Under the pieces are notes generated by a model. That model ran no database searches and was not told where the DNA came from. It saw nothing but the letters and a program-made list of their open reading frames with translations. From positions 1-32,047 of the IMG/VR virus record IMGVR_UViG_3300047470_000373: a DNA stretch of 32,047 bases, one strand, 5' to 3'. The stretch comes from a virus. Of the stretch, positions 1 through 6,694 are shown piece after piece; positions within the stretch are counted from its first letter, which is position 1; the number at the start of each line of letters is the position of its first letter. The translations under genes and the position numbers were made by a program.

Positions 1-927
1 GTGGGTCTGCGGAGCCCTTTCACCCTTCTCTCGCTCCGTCTTCGGCGGACGCGGATCCTTCCAGGGAAGGGTTACCCGGCGAGCTGGACGTCGGCCCATC
101 GCCTCGGCGATCCGCTTCAGGAGGTAGTCGGGCACGGGCACGTCCCTGGTCTTCTCCCCCTTCGGCAAGGCGAACGCGAGCTTCGCGCCCACCTTTTTCA
201 CCTGGCGGCGGATCAGAATCCTGCCGCCCTCAAAGTCGATGTCGTCCTCCGACAGGCCGAACACCTCTCCCGAGCGCAATCCGGCACCCACGCCCAGATC
301 CACGCAGAGCTGGAAGCGCTCGTCCATGGCCGCCTGCACGGCCAGGACGCGGCCCTTGGGCCACGCGCGGGCCTTGGCCGACGGGCGCGGCGGGACGCGC
401 AGCGTGGTCTGCCTTCGGCACGGATTGCGGGTGAGGCGTTCGTCGTCGATCGCGGCCTGGAAGATCGCCGACAGGTAGCGCCAGGCCTCGTTGCCGGTGC
501 CGGCTCCCGCCGTCTCCTTTAGGGTCGAGAGCCACTCGCCCAACTGCTGCGTCTTGATGGAGTTCAACTGGTACTCGCCGAGGTGAGGGACGATGTGCGT
601 CCAGACGCGGCCCTTGACCGTTACCTCGGTGGAGGGGTTGTCGTAGTGCCGGCGAGGCCACCACTCGTCCTCGATGTAGTCCTTCAGGAGGATCTGGCCG
701 CGGCGGGGGTCCGTGAACTCTCCCGCACTGGATTCGTGCTGGGCTTTCGCCAGCCACGCCTTGGAGCCCTCGGGCCCTTCGAGCTTGTCGAACGACCGGT
801 CCTTTACGCCGGGGATGCCGGCGACCCGGTAGCGCTTGCCCTGCCCCCATCGCTCGGTCCGGCGTTTCTTGCCGGTCTTCGGGTCCGGCTTCTTCGTCAT
901 CCATCTGTCTTCGATGTAGCCAGGCAT
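1..927 (-). CDS. int: Tyrosine-family site-specific integrase, 3' end cut by the window
   Basis: This gene reads leftward and leaves the window after 309 codons, so the C-terminal catalytic residues (H-x-x-R and the tyrosine) are not visible. The N-terminus (about 1-75) is a basic arm-binding region. Residues 76-180 form the SAM-like core-binding domain, with a motif near 82-90 (KDYIEDEWW) typical of actinobacterial integrases. The catalytic domain begins near 185 and carries the first catalytic arginine in GAGLRSGE (R218), followed by a lysine-containing beta turn (KGEKTRDVPVP, 256-266). The ATG at 927 is preceded by a GAGGGGGG ribosome site. It lies 22 bp downstream of the tandem-repeat gene, so the two are probably co-transcribed. 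Its role is recombination between phage and host attachment sites. The family call is secure; the target site is unknown. Confidence 0.9.
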   Translation of the reverse strand, partial: MPGYIEDRWMTKKPDPKTGKKRRTERWGQGKRYRVAGIPGVKDRSFDKLEGPEGSKAWLAKAQHESSAGEFTDPRRGQILLKDYIEDEWWPRRHYDNPSTEVTVKGRVWTHIVPHLGEYQLNSIKTQQLGEWLSTLKETAGAGTGNEAWRYLSAIFQAAIDDERLTRNPCRRQTTLRVPPRPSAKARAWPKGRVLAVQAAMDERFQLCVDLGVGAGLRSGEVFGLSEDDIDFEGGRILIRRQVKKVGAKLAFALPKGEKTRDVPVPDYLLKRIAEAMGRRPARRVTLPWKDPRPPKTEREKGERAPQTH

Positions 928-949
928 GCTGGCCCCCCTCTTGCGCGCG

Positions 950-1399
950 TCAGACCATGGCGTTGTCCGGCGACTCCATGGTGACGATCTCGCCGTCCCA
1001 CAGCTGGAACCACTGGCCGCCGGCGAGGAACTGCTCTATGGCCGGATTGAGGGATCTGACGATGTCTTCGGCCTTCAGGTCGGGGCACACGTGCAGGCGC
1101 ACTACGCCCTTCAGTTCCCGGATCTGCACGCCCTGGGCCGGATCTACGGAGGTGTCGGCCTCGTACTGAACGGTGAGCGGGCTTTCGGGGGAGCCGGCGC
1201 TGATGATCTGCCCTCGCCAGATCTGGAACCAGCCGCACTTGCCGACGAAGGCTGTGAGTTCTTCGTTCAGCGGAGGGATGTACTGGTCTGCGGTGGCGCC
1301 ATGGCGGAGCTTGATGTTGACCCGGCCGCGGGTCTCCGTGACATCGACGAGCCTGTCCGGTTCGAGATCGGTGGTTGCTTCGTACACGACACGTAGCAT
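950..1399 (-). CDS. Unknown protein built of two tandem 73-residue repeats
   Basis: The 149-residue protein matches no family I recognise. Residues 6-72 align without gaps to residues 79-144 at a constant offset of 73. Shared positions include YEA (6/79), G25/G98, V27/V100, LN (44/117), F51/F124, WF (57/130), W61/W134, G63/G136, I65/I138 and SP (70/143). This points to an internal duplication giving two copies of one small fold with buried tryptophans. No signal peptide, membrane segment or HTH is evident. The ATG at 1399 has a GGGAGGG ribosome site. It sits between the repressor candidate and the integrase on the same strand, where a recombination directionality, immunity or exclusion factor would be plausible, but nothing in the sequence shows which. 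Confidence 0.85.
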   Translation of the reverse strand: MLRVVYEATTDLEPDRLVDVTETRGRVNIKLRHGATADQYIPPLNEELTAFVGKCGWFQIWRGQIISAGSPESPLTVQYEADTSVDPAQGVQIRELKGVVRLHVCPDLKAEDIVRSLNPAIEQFLAGGQWFQLWDGEIVTMESPDNAMV

Positions 1400-1458
1400 G
1401 CGCCCTCCCGTCGCAAGGTGCGCTCGGGCGACGCATGTCGGGAGCGCACGGTTGTGGA

Positions 1459-1497
1459 AGGGTACGCCCCGTAAGCAGACTGCGACAATCCGTTCAA
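1459..1497 (-). promoter_or_regulatory. Possible leftward promoter for the repeat gene and integrase
   Basis: On the minus strand, TTGTCG (1488-1483) and TACCCT (1464-1459) are separated by 18 bp, a fair -35/-10 pair. An overlapping TTGAAC (1497-1492) is an alternative -35. The pair lies about 60 bp upstream of the ATG at 1399. The call rests on hexamer resemblance and position only. Confidence 0.3.
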
Positions 1498-1520
1498 GTG
1501 AATGTCTATATGGGGACTTT

Positions 1521-1546
1521 ATCGGTCACGTTGCGTTGCGACCGAT
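1521..1546. repeat. Inverted repeat just past the repressor stop codon
   Basis: ATCGGTC (1521-1527) and GACCGAT (1540-1546) are perfect complements around a 12-nt loop, 10 bp beyond the leftward repressor stop. There is no U-tract, so it could be a weak terminator or a protein-binding palindrome near the promoter of the next leftward gene. Confidence 0.35.
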
Positions 1547-1555
1547 GGTCGTCCG

Positions 1556-1987
1556 CTAGTCGTTCTCGCGGCGCGCGCGCTCGTCCGCTTCGATCATCGC
1601 CCGCCAGCGGCGCAGCTCCGGCTCGGGCATGCCGGCCAGGTGGCTGACGATGATGCGCACCTCGTCGCCGTAGCCCGCAAGCTCGGTCGCCTCGTACTCC
1701 AGCCACTGGGCCGCGGCGGCAGCCTTGACGCGCCGCTCTGCGATGTTCAGGGCGACCGCGAGGGCCTTCAGCTGGTTCGGACTGGGGGCGCTGACGGGCG
1801 GGTTGCTGAGAAGGCGCTGCAGGTAGGGCTTGGACAGTCTGGTGCCGGACTCGGGGTGGATGGCCCGGTCGGACATCTTCTGGAACGAGAGGCCGCGGTC
1901 GTTGGCGTCCTGGATGAGCCGGGAGAGGGCGCCAATGGGGGATGGTTCGGCCGCACCGGGGTCCGGGGTGGTGGCCGGAGCCGTCAT
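1556..1987 (-). CDS. XRE-like HTH regulator, candidate lysogeny repressor
   Basis: This 143-residue protein has an HTH-like region at about residues 18-80, including the segment SKPYLQRLLSNP and a downstream NQLKALAVALNI helix typical of XRE domains. The C-terminal 60 residues are charged and helical, perhaps for dimerisation. The ATG at 1987 is chosen because GAGGA lies just upstream; a GTG at 2020 would add 11 residues but lacks a good ribosome site. It faces away from a Cro-like gene across a region of inverted repeats, the usual geometry of a phage immunity switch. No LexA-type peptidase domain is present, so SOS self-cleavage is not expected. The repressor role is inferred from position. 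Confidence 0.82.
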   Translation of the reverse strand: MTAPATTPDPGAAEPSPIGALSRLIQDANDRGLSFQKMSDRAIHPESGTRLSKPYLQRLLSNPPVSAPSPNQLKALAVALNIAERRVKAAAAAQWLEYEATELAGYGDEVRIIVSHLAGMPEPELRRWRAMIEADERARREND

Positions 1988-2084
1988 GTCCTCGTCTTCC
2001 TCTCGTGGCACTTCAAACACCGACTGTCTCTATGTGCGCGGGATGACCTTGAAAAAGTACCAGCTCAGTCCGTACAACCATCCG

Positions 2085-2191
2085 AGATCCGAGACGGTTC
2101 GTCTACACGTCGATGCTATCCAGCCACAAGATTTGCCGATACCTGAGGGTGGATCGTCTCGGATCTGTAGACGAAACGGCTCGACTATGAT
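2085..2191. promoter_or_regulatory. Divergent operator/promoter region of the immunity switch
   Basis: AGATCCGAGACG at 2085-2096 recurs inverted at 2155-2166 (12 of 12). TTCGTCTACA at 2098-2107 recurs inverted at 2166-2175 (10 of 10). Together they give four AGACG/CGTCT half-sites at 2092-2096, 2100-2104, 2155-2159 and 2169-2173; the first two form AGACG-GTT-CGTCT. A near-consensus -10 box TATGAT lies at 2186-2191, with half-sites just upstream in the expected -35/spacer zone. The likely role is operator binding by the leftward repressor and/or the rightward Cro-like protein. Confidence 0.6.
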
Positions 2192-2233
2192 TTGCTCTGT
2201 TAGGCAATCAGTTCCGCACCACTCGGGGGAATC

Positions 2234-2518
2234 GTGAGCCGACGCTGGACCCTGCGAAGCATCCCGTTCCTCAGGCACTGCATGTTGAATCCCGGCCGAT
2301 GTGAGTCATTCTCGGTCCGGACCCTGGCTGAAGCCTCGGGTGTCAGAGCAGGAGTGATCGAAAAACTTCTGACCGGTCGGCAGGTCACGGCCGACGTTCT
2401 TGACGCCACCGCCATAGCGGAGGCCCTCGGAGTCGCCATCAACCCCCTTTTCGCGCCTCCGTCGTCTCCGAAATCGAACCGTTCGTCTCGTCCCCCCGCC
2501 CCCACCAGTGAGGAATAG
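2234..2518 (+). CDS. Small Cro/C1-type HTH DNA-binding protein
   Basis: This is the first rightward gene after the divergent control region (94 residues). The HTH spans about residues 25-72: the segments SVRTLAEASGVRAGVIEKLL and DVLDATAIAEALGV fit the helix pattern of the lambda-repressor-like fold. The C-terminal tail is proline- and serine-rich, probably disordered. The GTG start at 2234 follows CGGGGGA. Its position opposite the repressor suggests a Cro-like antagonist; an activator of the early operon is also possible. Confidence 0.8.
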   Translation: MSRRWTLRSIPFLRHCMLNPGRCESFSVRTLAEASGVRAGVIEKLLTGRQVTADVLDATAIAEALGVAINPLFAPPSSPKSNRSSRPPAPTSEE

Positions 2519-2522
2519 ACCA

Positions 2523-2750
2523 ATGCCCAACAAGCCGAAGCCGCCGCCCAAGGGCTGGCTGTGGAGCGACGACGCCGCCGACTACATCGGCGTCCACGTC
2601 GTCACCCTCTACCGCTGGCGCCGCGACGAAATAGGCCCGAAAAGCAAGCGCCACGGACTCCGCCGCTACGCCTACAAGGTCACCGAACTGGACGCCTGGC
2701 TGAACGGCGACCACGAGGACGCCATCGAGGCCAGCCACTCCGCCGCCTGA
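2523..2750 (+). CDS. xis: Excisionase-like helix-turn-helix protein
   Basis: This 75-residue protein consists almost only of a winged-HTH of the MerR/excisionase (HTH_17) type. Residues 11-55 include WSDDAADYIGVHVVTLYRW followed by a basic stretch and a YKVTELDAWL helix. That is the pattern of small proteins that bind attachment sites and steer a tyrosine integrase toward excision. The ATG at 2523 is preceded by GAGGAA inside the end of the Cro-like gene. It is encoded opposite the integrase, as expected if excision is tied to early lytic transcription. The family is likely; the excisionase role is inferred. Confidence 0.75.
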   Translation: MPNKPKPPPKGWLWSDDAADYIGVHVVTLYRWRRDEIGPKSKRHGLRRYAYKVTELDAWLNGDHEDAIEASHSAA

Positions 2751-2760
2751 AACACCAAAC

Positions 2761-2815
2761 GGCCCCACCCGCCGGTGGTCAAGACCGGCAGCCGGGGCCA
2801 GCGGCCAAAGGCCGC
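2761..2815 (+). terminator. Two consecutive GC-rich hairpins after the excisionase-like gene
   Basis: GGCCCC (2761-2766) and GCCGGT (2771-2776) pair with ACCGGC (2784-2789) and GGGGCC (2794-2799), giving a nested stem. A second stem, GCGGCC-AAA-GGCCGC, occupies 2801-2815. No U-tract follows, so these could be attenuators or processing structures rather than full terminators. Confidence 0.4.
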
Positions 2816-2855
2816 GCGATCCACCCACACATCTCTGACAGAACTGGAGTGGACC

Positions 2856-3653
2856 TTGTCCACATCGTCACACGAGTCGCATCGTCATCGCGAACTCGAC
2901 CGCAAACGCGAACTCGTCCGCCGCGATCTTGAGCGCTACGTCTACGTCATCGAGTTCACCAGCGGAACCGTCAAGGTCGGCCAGACCCGTGACGCACAAA
3001 AGCGCATCGGACAGCACGCCAAAGCAGCCCAGGCGCACGGCCACTCGGCGGCCCGCACATGGGTGTCCATCCCTCACGTTGGGTACGCCGCGAACGAGTC
3101 GGCCCTCATCGCATTCTGTGAAGAGCGTTGGGCGATCGCTGTCGGACGCGAAGCCTTCGAGGCTGGCGACTTCGACTCTGTCGTCGAGTACGCCCAGGGC
3201 CTCCACTACGAGCGCCTCCCCGAGGGCCAACTGACGGCCTGGCTGACGGAACGCGAAGCCGCCGAGGCCCGAGCGCACGCCTCCTTTAACCACAAGGTCG
3301 CCATGGCCAAGTTGGAGGAGATTACGGGCAAGGTCCGCCTGATTGCTCCGCTCGTCAACGACGAGAACAGGTGGGCTGCTTCTGACGCCTTCTATGAGAT
3401 GGCCAAGGAGGCAATGGCTCTCAGCCCGGCACCTTGGGCCGACGAGGACCCGACGGCCGCTGAGCGTTACCTGCTTGGCCGGGGAACACGACCCGAACTG
3501 GCCCAGAAGAATGCGGCCGAGTTCGAGCTGAACTTCCGGACGCTGTACGCGATCGAGTACCAGCGCGAAGCCGCGTCTTTTGAAGACATCGCCCGCTTCT
3601 GCGACAACGCCACCGCAGGCCCCGCCCAGCAGAGGCTCGGGGAGGCGTCATGA
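2856..3653 (+). CDS. T5orf172 / GIY-YIG-superfamily domain protein
   Basis: The protein (265 residues from a TTG start) has a basic N-terminus and a T5orf172-type domain beginning near residue 28. The markers are YVYVIEF (28-34) and VKVGQTRDAQKRI (39-51), which correspond to the GIY and YIG strands of that nuclease fold. The domain ends near residue 120; the rest is helical, acidic and unassigned. The TTG at 2856 is preferred because GGAG lies 6 nt upstream; an in-frame GTG at 2775 would add 27 residues but overlaps the hairpins. It overlaps the next gene by ATGA. Nuclease activity is not certain, since the family is poorly studied. A second member lies at 31098-31634. Confidence 0.75.
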   Translation: MSTSSHESHRHRELDRKRELVRRDLERYVYVIEFTSGTVKVGQTRDAQKRIGQHAKAAQAHGHSAARTWVSIPHVGYAANESALIAFCEERWAIAVGREAFEAGDFDSVVEYAQGLHYERLPEGQLTAWLTEREAAEARAHASFNHKVAMAKLEEITGKVRLIAPLVNDENRWAASDAFYEMAKEAMALSPAPWADEDPTAAERYLLGRGTRPELAQKNAAEFELNFRTLYAIEYQREAASFEDIARFCDNATAGPAQQRLGEAS

Positions 3654-4414
3654 CTGGCTACCCCGAGTCCGCCGCCCGGTTTGCCAGCGACACGTCCGCC
3701 CACGAGATGGTGATCCTGCACGACGACGGCCTCTACCGTCACCTGGCGTTCCGTGAGCCGTCCCACGGCTTCTACTGGTTCGAGCTGATCACCACGCCTG
3801 ACCAGCTTGTGTTCTCCGGTGACGGCAACAGCTACGTCTTCCGCCGCGACGAGGACATGTTCAAGTTCTTCCGCTCCGGGATCTGGCGTGACGGCACACG
3901 CCACATCAACCCCGGCTACTGGTCGGAGAAGCTGGCCAGCGGGCGTGAGGCCGCCACCGCCTACAGCGAGAAGCTGTTCGAGCAGGAGGTCGCCGAGACT
4001 CTCGCGGCCGTCGAGGACGACTATCCCGGGGTCACCGCCGCGTGGGCCGAGCACGTCGAGTCCGAGTTCAACTGCGAGTACGAGGAAGAGGCGCGACGGG
4101 CCCTCTCCGAGTTTCGCTTCGGCGAGGCGTACCTGGCCAAGTGCCGTGAGTGCACTTGGGAGTTCGAGGACGAGTCCTACACGGCCACCGCCATGAAGGC
4201 CAGCGACCACCTCAAGCAGGCCGGTGACAAGCATTCGGCCCCGGTCCGCGACCTCACCTTCGACTTCTCCGACATGGACGAGGTGCAGTTCCAGGACTTC
4301 GAGTGGTGGTTCCTGTGGGCCTGCCAGGCGATCGTCTGGGGCATCGCCCGCTACGACAAGGTCAGCCGGTACGGGCTGAAGGCGCTCGCCACCCCTACGG
4401 CGGTGACGGTGTGA
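3650..4414 (+). CDS. Conserved-looking phage protein of unknown function
   Basis: This 254-residue acidic protein is joined by ATGA to the T5orf172 gene and by GTGA to the next. The N-terminal half is rich in aromatic and beta-type segments, such as LYRHLAFREPSHGFYWFELI near 27-46. The middle (105-160) is helical and acidic, and the C-terminus has a tryptophan-rich helix near 225-240 (FEWWFLWACQAIVWGI). That could be an amphipathic or buried helix rather than a membrane span, given the acidic residues before it. I do not recognise the family. Steady G/C third positions and tight packing support it as a real gene. Confidence 0.75.
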   Translation: MTGYPESAARFASDTSAHEMVILHDDGLYRHLAFREPSHGFYWFELITTPDQLVFSGDGNSYVFRRDEDMFKFFRSGIWRDGTRHINPGYWSEKLASGREAATAYSEKLFEQEVAETLAAVEDDYPGVTAAWAEHVESEFNCEYEEEARRALSEFRFGEAYLAKCRECTWEFEDESYTATAMKASDHLKQAGDKHSAPVRDLTFDFSDMDEVQFQDFEWWFLWACQAIVWGIARYDKVSRYGLKALATPTAVTV

Positions 4415-5118
4415 ACGCCGAGACCTTCAACTCCCTGCATCCGGTCGGCAGTCTCGTCTTCGCCTACCCGGGCGCCCGGCCGGAGGGCATCCCGTCCACC
4501 CGCCGTCTCGTCACCCGCACCCGCACCAAAGCCCAGTCGGTCGGCTTGGACCGCGACGGCGTCGTCTGGGTCGAGGGCCACGGCGCCTACATCTCCCTCA
4601 CCCACGTCGACGTGATCACGGAGGCCGAGTGGGAGGCGGCGAAGCTGGCCGACGCCGTGGCCGCGAAGGGCGCCCTGCCGATGCCGGTCAGGCCGGTGCT
4701 CAGCGACGAACGTCTCTCCGAGATCAAGAGCCTGCTGCGCTACGAGACGTCGATCTCGTTCCACTCCGCCCGCGCCAAGGAGTCGATGCTCCTGCTCGTC
4801 GCCGAAGTTGAGCGGCAGAGGGCACGCATCGCCGAACTGGAGCGTCCGGCTGTGGAGGCGGAGCGCAACGCCATCCGTCAGTCGTACAGGGAACTCGCCC
4901 ACCAGGCCCGCGAGGACCGCGACTTCGAGGGCGCCTTCGATGTCGACTACCGCCTTCGCGAGCGAGAGGCGCAGTGGGCGAGGGAAGACGCCGCCGCCGC
5001 CCTGCACGGCTTCGAGAAGGAGTACCAGGGCGAGAGTGACGCGAAGAGGCGGCCCGCCAACTGCAAGCACTGCGGGCAGGGCCGGTCGGCCGCCGTGCAC
5101 GCGGAGGTCACGTCATGA
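4411..5118 (+). CDS. Unknown protein with a central coiled coil and a C-terminal CxxC
   Basis: The 235-residue product starts at a GTG that shares its bases with the preceding stop (GTGA). An N-terminal beta-rich domain (about 1-75) precedes a long charged helical region (85-215) with heptad-like spacing around LLLVAEVERQRARIAELE. The extreme C-terminus carries CKHCGQ followed by a histidine, a possible half zinc site. Small proteins joining a coiled coil to a short cysteine motif are common among actinophage early genes, but I cannot name a family. Confidence 0.72.
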   Translation: MNAETFNSLHPVGSLVFAYPGARPEGIPSTRRLVTRTRTKAQSVGLDRDGVVWVEGHGAYISLTHVDVITEAEWEAAKLADAVAAKGALPMPVRPVLSDERLSEIKSLLRYETSISFHSARAKESMLLLVAEVERQRARIAELERPAVEAERNAIRQSYRELAHQAREDRDFEGAFDVDYRLREREAQWAREDAAAALHGFEKEYQGESDAKRRPANCKHCGQGRSAAVHAEVTS

Positions 5119-5369
5119 CCCGCCCGATCGCCGACCTCGACGTCCCGGAGTCGACGCTGCGCGAGCGCATGGCCGCCCTGGTCGCCCGCCAGAAGGTCGA
5201 CGCCTCAGCCGAACGCCTCCGTCTCCTGCCGGCCGACCCGCAGGCCGGTGTCCACGGCCAGCACGCCACATCCGGCGAGGGCGCCGAGATGCGGCATCTG
5301 CTCTGCGACGCCGACTCCGACGCGTCGACCCCCGCCTTCCCGTATCCGACCGCCGAGGAGATCTCGTGA
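5115..5369 (+). CDS. Small hypothetical protein (84 aa)
   Basis: It starts with ATGA overlap after the coiled-coil gene and ends in a GTGA overlap with the next gene. Residues 10-45 form a charged amphipathic helix (STLRERMAALVARQKVDASA); the C-terminal half looks unstructured. Nothing identifies a function. Translational coupling on both sides and codon usage support it as a gene. Confidence 0.6.
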   Translation: MTRPIADLDVPESTLRERMAALVARQKVDASAERLRLLPADPQAGVHGQHATSGEGAEMRHLLCDADSDASTPAFPYPTAEEIS

Positions 5370-5587
5370 ACGACAACCCGACCCGGCTCCTGAACCAGAC
5401 GCTCCTTCTCGGCGACAACCCGGACGACATCAAGTACGTCGACGAGGGCGGCCATTCGTTCATCCTTCTCGGTCACGTGTCGATCACCCTCGACTTCGCC
5501 GGGCAGGCCGCCCTCGACAAGCTGGCCGTCGCCGCCGCCCAAGCCGTCGCCGATCAGCGAGCCCGCAGCCTGAGGGTGGTGGCCTGA
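5366..5587 (+). CDS. Small hypothetical protein (73 aa)
   Basis: This gene is coupled by a GTGA overlap (GTG at 5366). The N-terminal half appears to be beta strands (HSFILLGHVSITLDFAG) and the C-terminal half a helix (AALDKLAVAAAQAVADQRAR), so it could fold as a compact alpha/beta domain. No recognised family or catalytic motif is seen. Confidence 0.62.
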   Translation: MNDNPTRLLNQTLLLGDNPDDIKYVDEGGHSFILLGHVSITLDFAGQAALDKLAVAAAQAVADQRARSLRVVA

Positions 5588-5588
5588 C

Positions 5589-5780
5589 ATGGCGACTGCC
5601 GTAGACCCCCGTCCGCTGGCCGACCTGGAGATGGACGCCCTCGTCCGCGTCGAGCAGGAGATGGAGCGCCGTTCGCACGGTGTCCGGCCGTGGTCGATCG
5701 CCGACTACCTCGACCAGAACGCCGCCGAACACGCGCGGTTCGAGAACGCACGCCGGGCCCGGCTCGGGCGGGTGGCGTGA
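5589..5780 (+). CDS. Small charged hypothetical protein (63 aa)
   Basis: The start is the ATG 1 bp after the previous stop. The product is mostly helical and highly charged (DLEMDALVRVEQEMERRS), with an arginine-rich C-terminus. The last base of its stop is the first base of the next ATG (TGATG), indicating translational coupling. No function can be assigned. Confidence 0.6.
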   Translation: MATAVDPRPLADLEMDALVRVEQEMERRSHGVRPWSIADYLDQNAAEHARFENARRARLGRVA

Positions 5781-6100
5781 TGACCGCCCTGAAGACGCGC
5801 CCGCGCGCCACCGACGTCACCCGTGCCGCAACCGCCCTGACCGCCGCCGCCGACCTCCTCTCCCGGGAGAAGTGGCATCCGCTCCGCAACCCGCTCATGG
5901 GCGCCATCGACCGCGCGGTGGGCTACACGCCCGGCAAGGGCGGAGTGAAGGCGGAGGCGGTCACCCTCGCCGCCTGGGACCTGCTCTGCCTGCACCTCGA
6001 ATGCGAGTGGGCTGGCGACTGGGAACGGAAGGCCGGACGCACGCAGGCCGAAGTGCTGGACGCGCTCACCGAGGCCGCAGGCAAGGCGGTGACGTCGTGA
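5780..6100 (+). CDS. DUF6197-like small protein (copy 1)
   Basis: The 106-residue helical protein has the layout I associate with actinobacterial DUF6197 proteins: an N-terminal helix TALTAAADLLSREKW, a middle helix, a tryptophan-containing loop (CEWAGDWERKAGRT) and a terminal helix EVLDALTEAAG. It lacks the usual C-A-L-G-A core motif, so the match is partial. Two other genes here (6314-6694 and 21401-21751) share the plan. The function of the family is unknown. Start and stop are coupled to both neighbours. Confidence 0.6.
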   Translation: MTALKTRPRATDVTRAATALTAAADLLSREKWHPLRNPLMGAIDRAVGYTPGKGGVKAEAVTLAAWDLLCLHLECEWAGDWERKAGRTQAEVLDALTEAAGKAVTS

Positions 6101-6321
6101 TCGCCAACATCATCCTCGGTCTCGCCCTCGGGGTCCTCGTCACCTCCGCAGTCAGCTTCGGGCGCTGGAGCGCCCGCCGAGACATCCGCCGCCAGGACGC
6201 CCGCGAAGCGGCAGTCGACGCCGCCGAGGTCAGCCGGGCCCTCGCCACCAGCCGCGACTTCGCCGACAGCAAGGCCTCCGGATATGTCGACTGCACCGGA
6301 CTGGAGAACGACCGTGCCTGA
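6097..6321 (+). CDS. Single-pass membrane protein (74 aa)
   Basis: The GTG start at 6097 overlaps the previous stop. Residues 2-22 (IANIILGLALGVLVTSAVSFG) form a clear hydrophobic helix, followed by a basic stretch (RWSARRDIRRQ), which predicts an N-out, C-in orientation. The remaining residues form an amphipathic helix in the cytoplasm. No family recognised; possible roles such as lysis timing or exclusion are speculation. Confidence 0.6.
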   Translation: MIANIILGLALGVLVTSAVSFGRWSARRDIRRQDAREAAVDAAEVSRALATSRDFADSKASGYVDCTGLENDRA

Positions 6322-6694
6322 CACCCTCACCACTCCCACCGCCGTCGAGATCGCCGACGTCCTCGACAAGGCCCTCGCCCACCTCGAACGCGTCGGCCAC
6401 ACCAAGGACTACCTGTACGGCGAGACGGAAGCCGACAACGGCACCCCCATCAACGACTGCCCGGTATGCGCCTGGGGTGCCATCCACTACGCCGTCCACG
6501 GCGAACCGAGGCCGTCCAGCACCGGTACCCCCGAGCGGTTCGCGCTCGCCCAGGCAGCCGGTGACGCCGTCATTGCGCACCTCAACATCCGGGTGCTCGC
6601 CGAATGGAACGACGCGAAGGGCCGGCAGAAGCGACAGGTCACCAAGGCGTTCCGCGACACGGCGGCCAGCCTGCGGGCGGGGGTGTCCGCGTGA
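6314..6694 (+). CDS. DUF6197-like protein (copy 2, best match)
   Basis: This 126-residue product fits the DUF6197 pattern best of the three in this window. It has a first helix EIADVLDKALAHLERVG, a core CPVCAWGAIHYAV (in place of the family's C-A-L-G-A-I), a helix around AQAAGDAVIAHL, a WND motif (EWNDAKGR), and a final AFRDTAASLR helix. The GTG at 6314 is chosen because GGAG lies 7 nt upstream and the gene then overlaps its neighbour by only 8 bp. The CPVC pair could bind a metal. The molecular role of this family is not established. Confidence 0.68.
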   Translation: MPDTLTTPTAVEIADVLDKALAHLERVGHTKDYLYGETEADNGTPINDCPVCAWGAIHYAVHGEPRPSSTGTPERFALAQAAGDAVIAHLNIRVLAEWNDAKGRQKRQVTKAFRDTAASLRAGVSA

